Below, piece by piece: positions 5,086-5,233 of a stretch of DNA of 5,233 nucleotides (positions are counted from its first letter, which is position 1; each line of letters starts with the position of its first letter). The DNA is taken from positions 1 through 5,233 of the forward strand of contig CAMUQE010000128.1 in the NCBI GenBank assembly GCA_947096075.1. The letters run 5' to 3'. The position numbers were made by a program, and so were the translations under genes. This DNA is from Veillonella parvula. Lineage in GTDB: Bacteria; Bacillota; Negativicutes; Veillonellales; Veillonellaceae. Under the pieces are notes generated by a model. It made no database searches. It worked only from the letters and a program-made list of their open reading frames with translations, and was not told the origin of the DNA.

Positions 5086-5233
5086 ATATGTATTGTATGT
5101 AGCGTAATATTTCATCATTTCGTGAAATTTTAGTATATATAAAACTTATTATCATTAAAAATACATCTAATAATTCAAAAAATATAGTTATCATCTACAT
5201 GTATTACAAATTTTATACAGTATCCATACATTG
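5086..5233. other. AT-rich gene-free edge with possible regulatory motifs
   Basis: No convincing open reading frame is seen. ATTTC-GT-GAAAT (5117-5128) is a short inverted repeat, and ATTATCATTA (5148-5157) resembles half of a Fur box. This is probably the upstream or downstream region of a gene beyond the window edge. Confidence 0.3.

Overview
The window reads as chromosomal DNA of a low-GC anaerobic or microaerophilic bacterium of the Firmicutes. The likely source is a Veillonella-like member of the Negativicutes. This rests on AT-rich intergenic DNA, strong AGGAGG-type ribosome sites, intrinsic terminators, and the look of the phosphotransacetylase and the small lactate-utilisation (LUD) protein. 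No rRNA, tRNA, CRISPR array, insertion sequence or phage gene is visible. The genus is inferred from the protein sequences, not proven.

Layout from left to right. A perfect 14-bp stem terminator (8-44) closes a two-gene minus-strand unit: a thiol/glutathione peroxidase (67-609), preceded in transcription by an unrecognised 260-aa protein (641-1423). The latter may hold two PH-like beta modules. A promoter for the unit is seen near 1575-1602, with two overlapping palindromes in its leader. Next comes a minus-strand Ric/YtfE/ScdA-type di-iron protein (1700-2359), which repairs iron-sulfur clusters, followed by tandem hairpins (1610-1676). Then comes a minus-strand phosphate acetyltransferase gene, pta (2625-3623, GTG start), with its own terminator (2543-2568) and an extended -10 promoter (3669-3697). 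A 381-bp divergent intergenic region (3624-4004) separates pta from a plus-strand single-domain LUD protein (4005-4682). It holds an exact 40-bp-period array of three TTGGA...TTCC palindromes between the two promoters. The LUD gene overlaps by 23 bp a convergent minus-strand XRE-type repressor gene (4660-4935). A large bipartite terminator (5034-5085) and AT-rich, gene-free DNA end the window.

Two themes emerge. The left half is stress defence: peroxide removal and repair of oxidised or nitrosylated Fe-S centres, as expected in an anaerobe that meets oxygen or NO. The right half is carbon and energy metabolism. Pta converts acetyl-CoA to acetyl phosphate, the step before ATP formation by acetate kinase (not in this window), and the LUD family is linked to lactate oxidation. 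The palindrome array between pta and the LUD gene is the best candidate for an undescribed regulatory element. Nothing here is clearly a new multi-gene system. The peroxidase also carries Glu where the family's catalytic Gln is expected.
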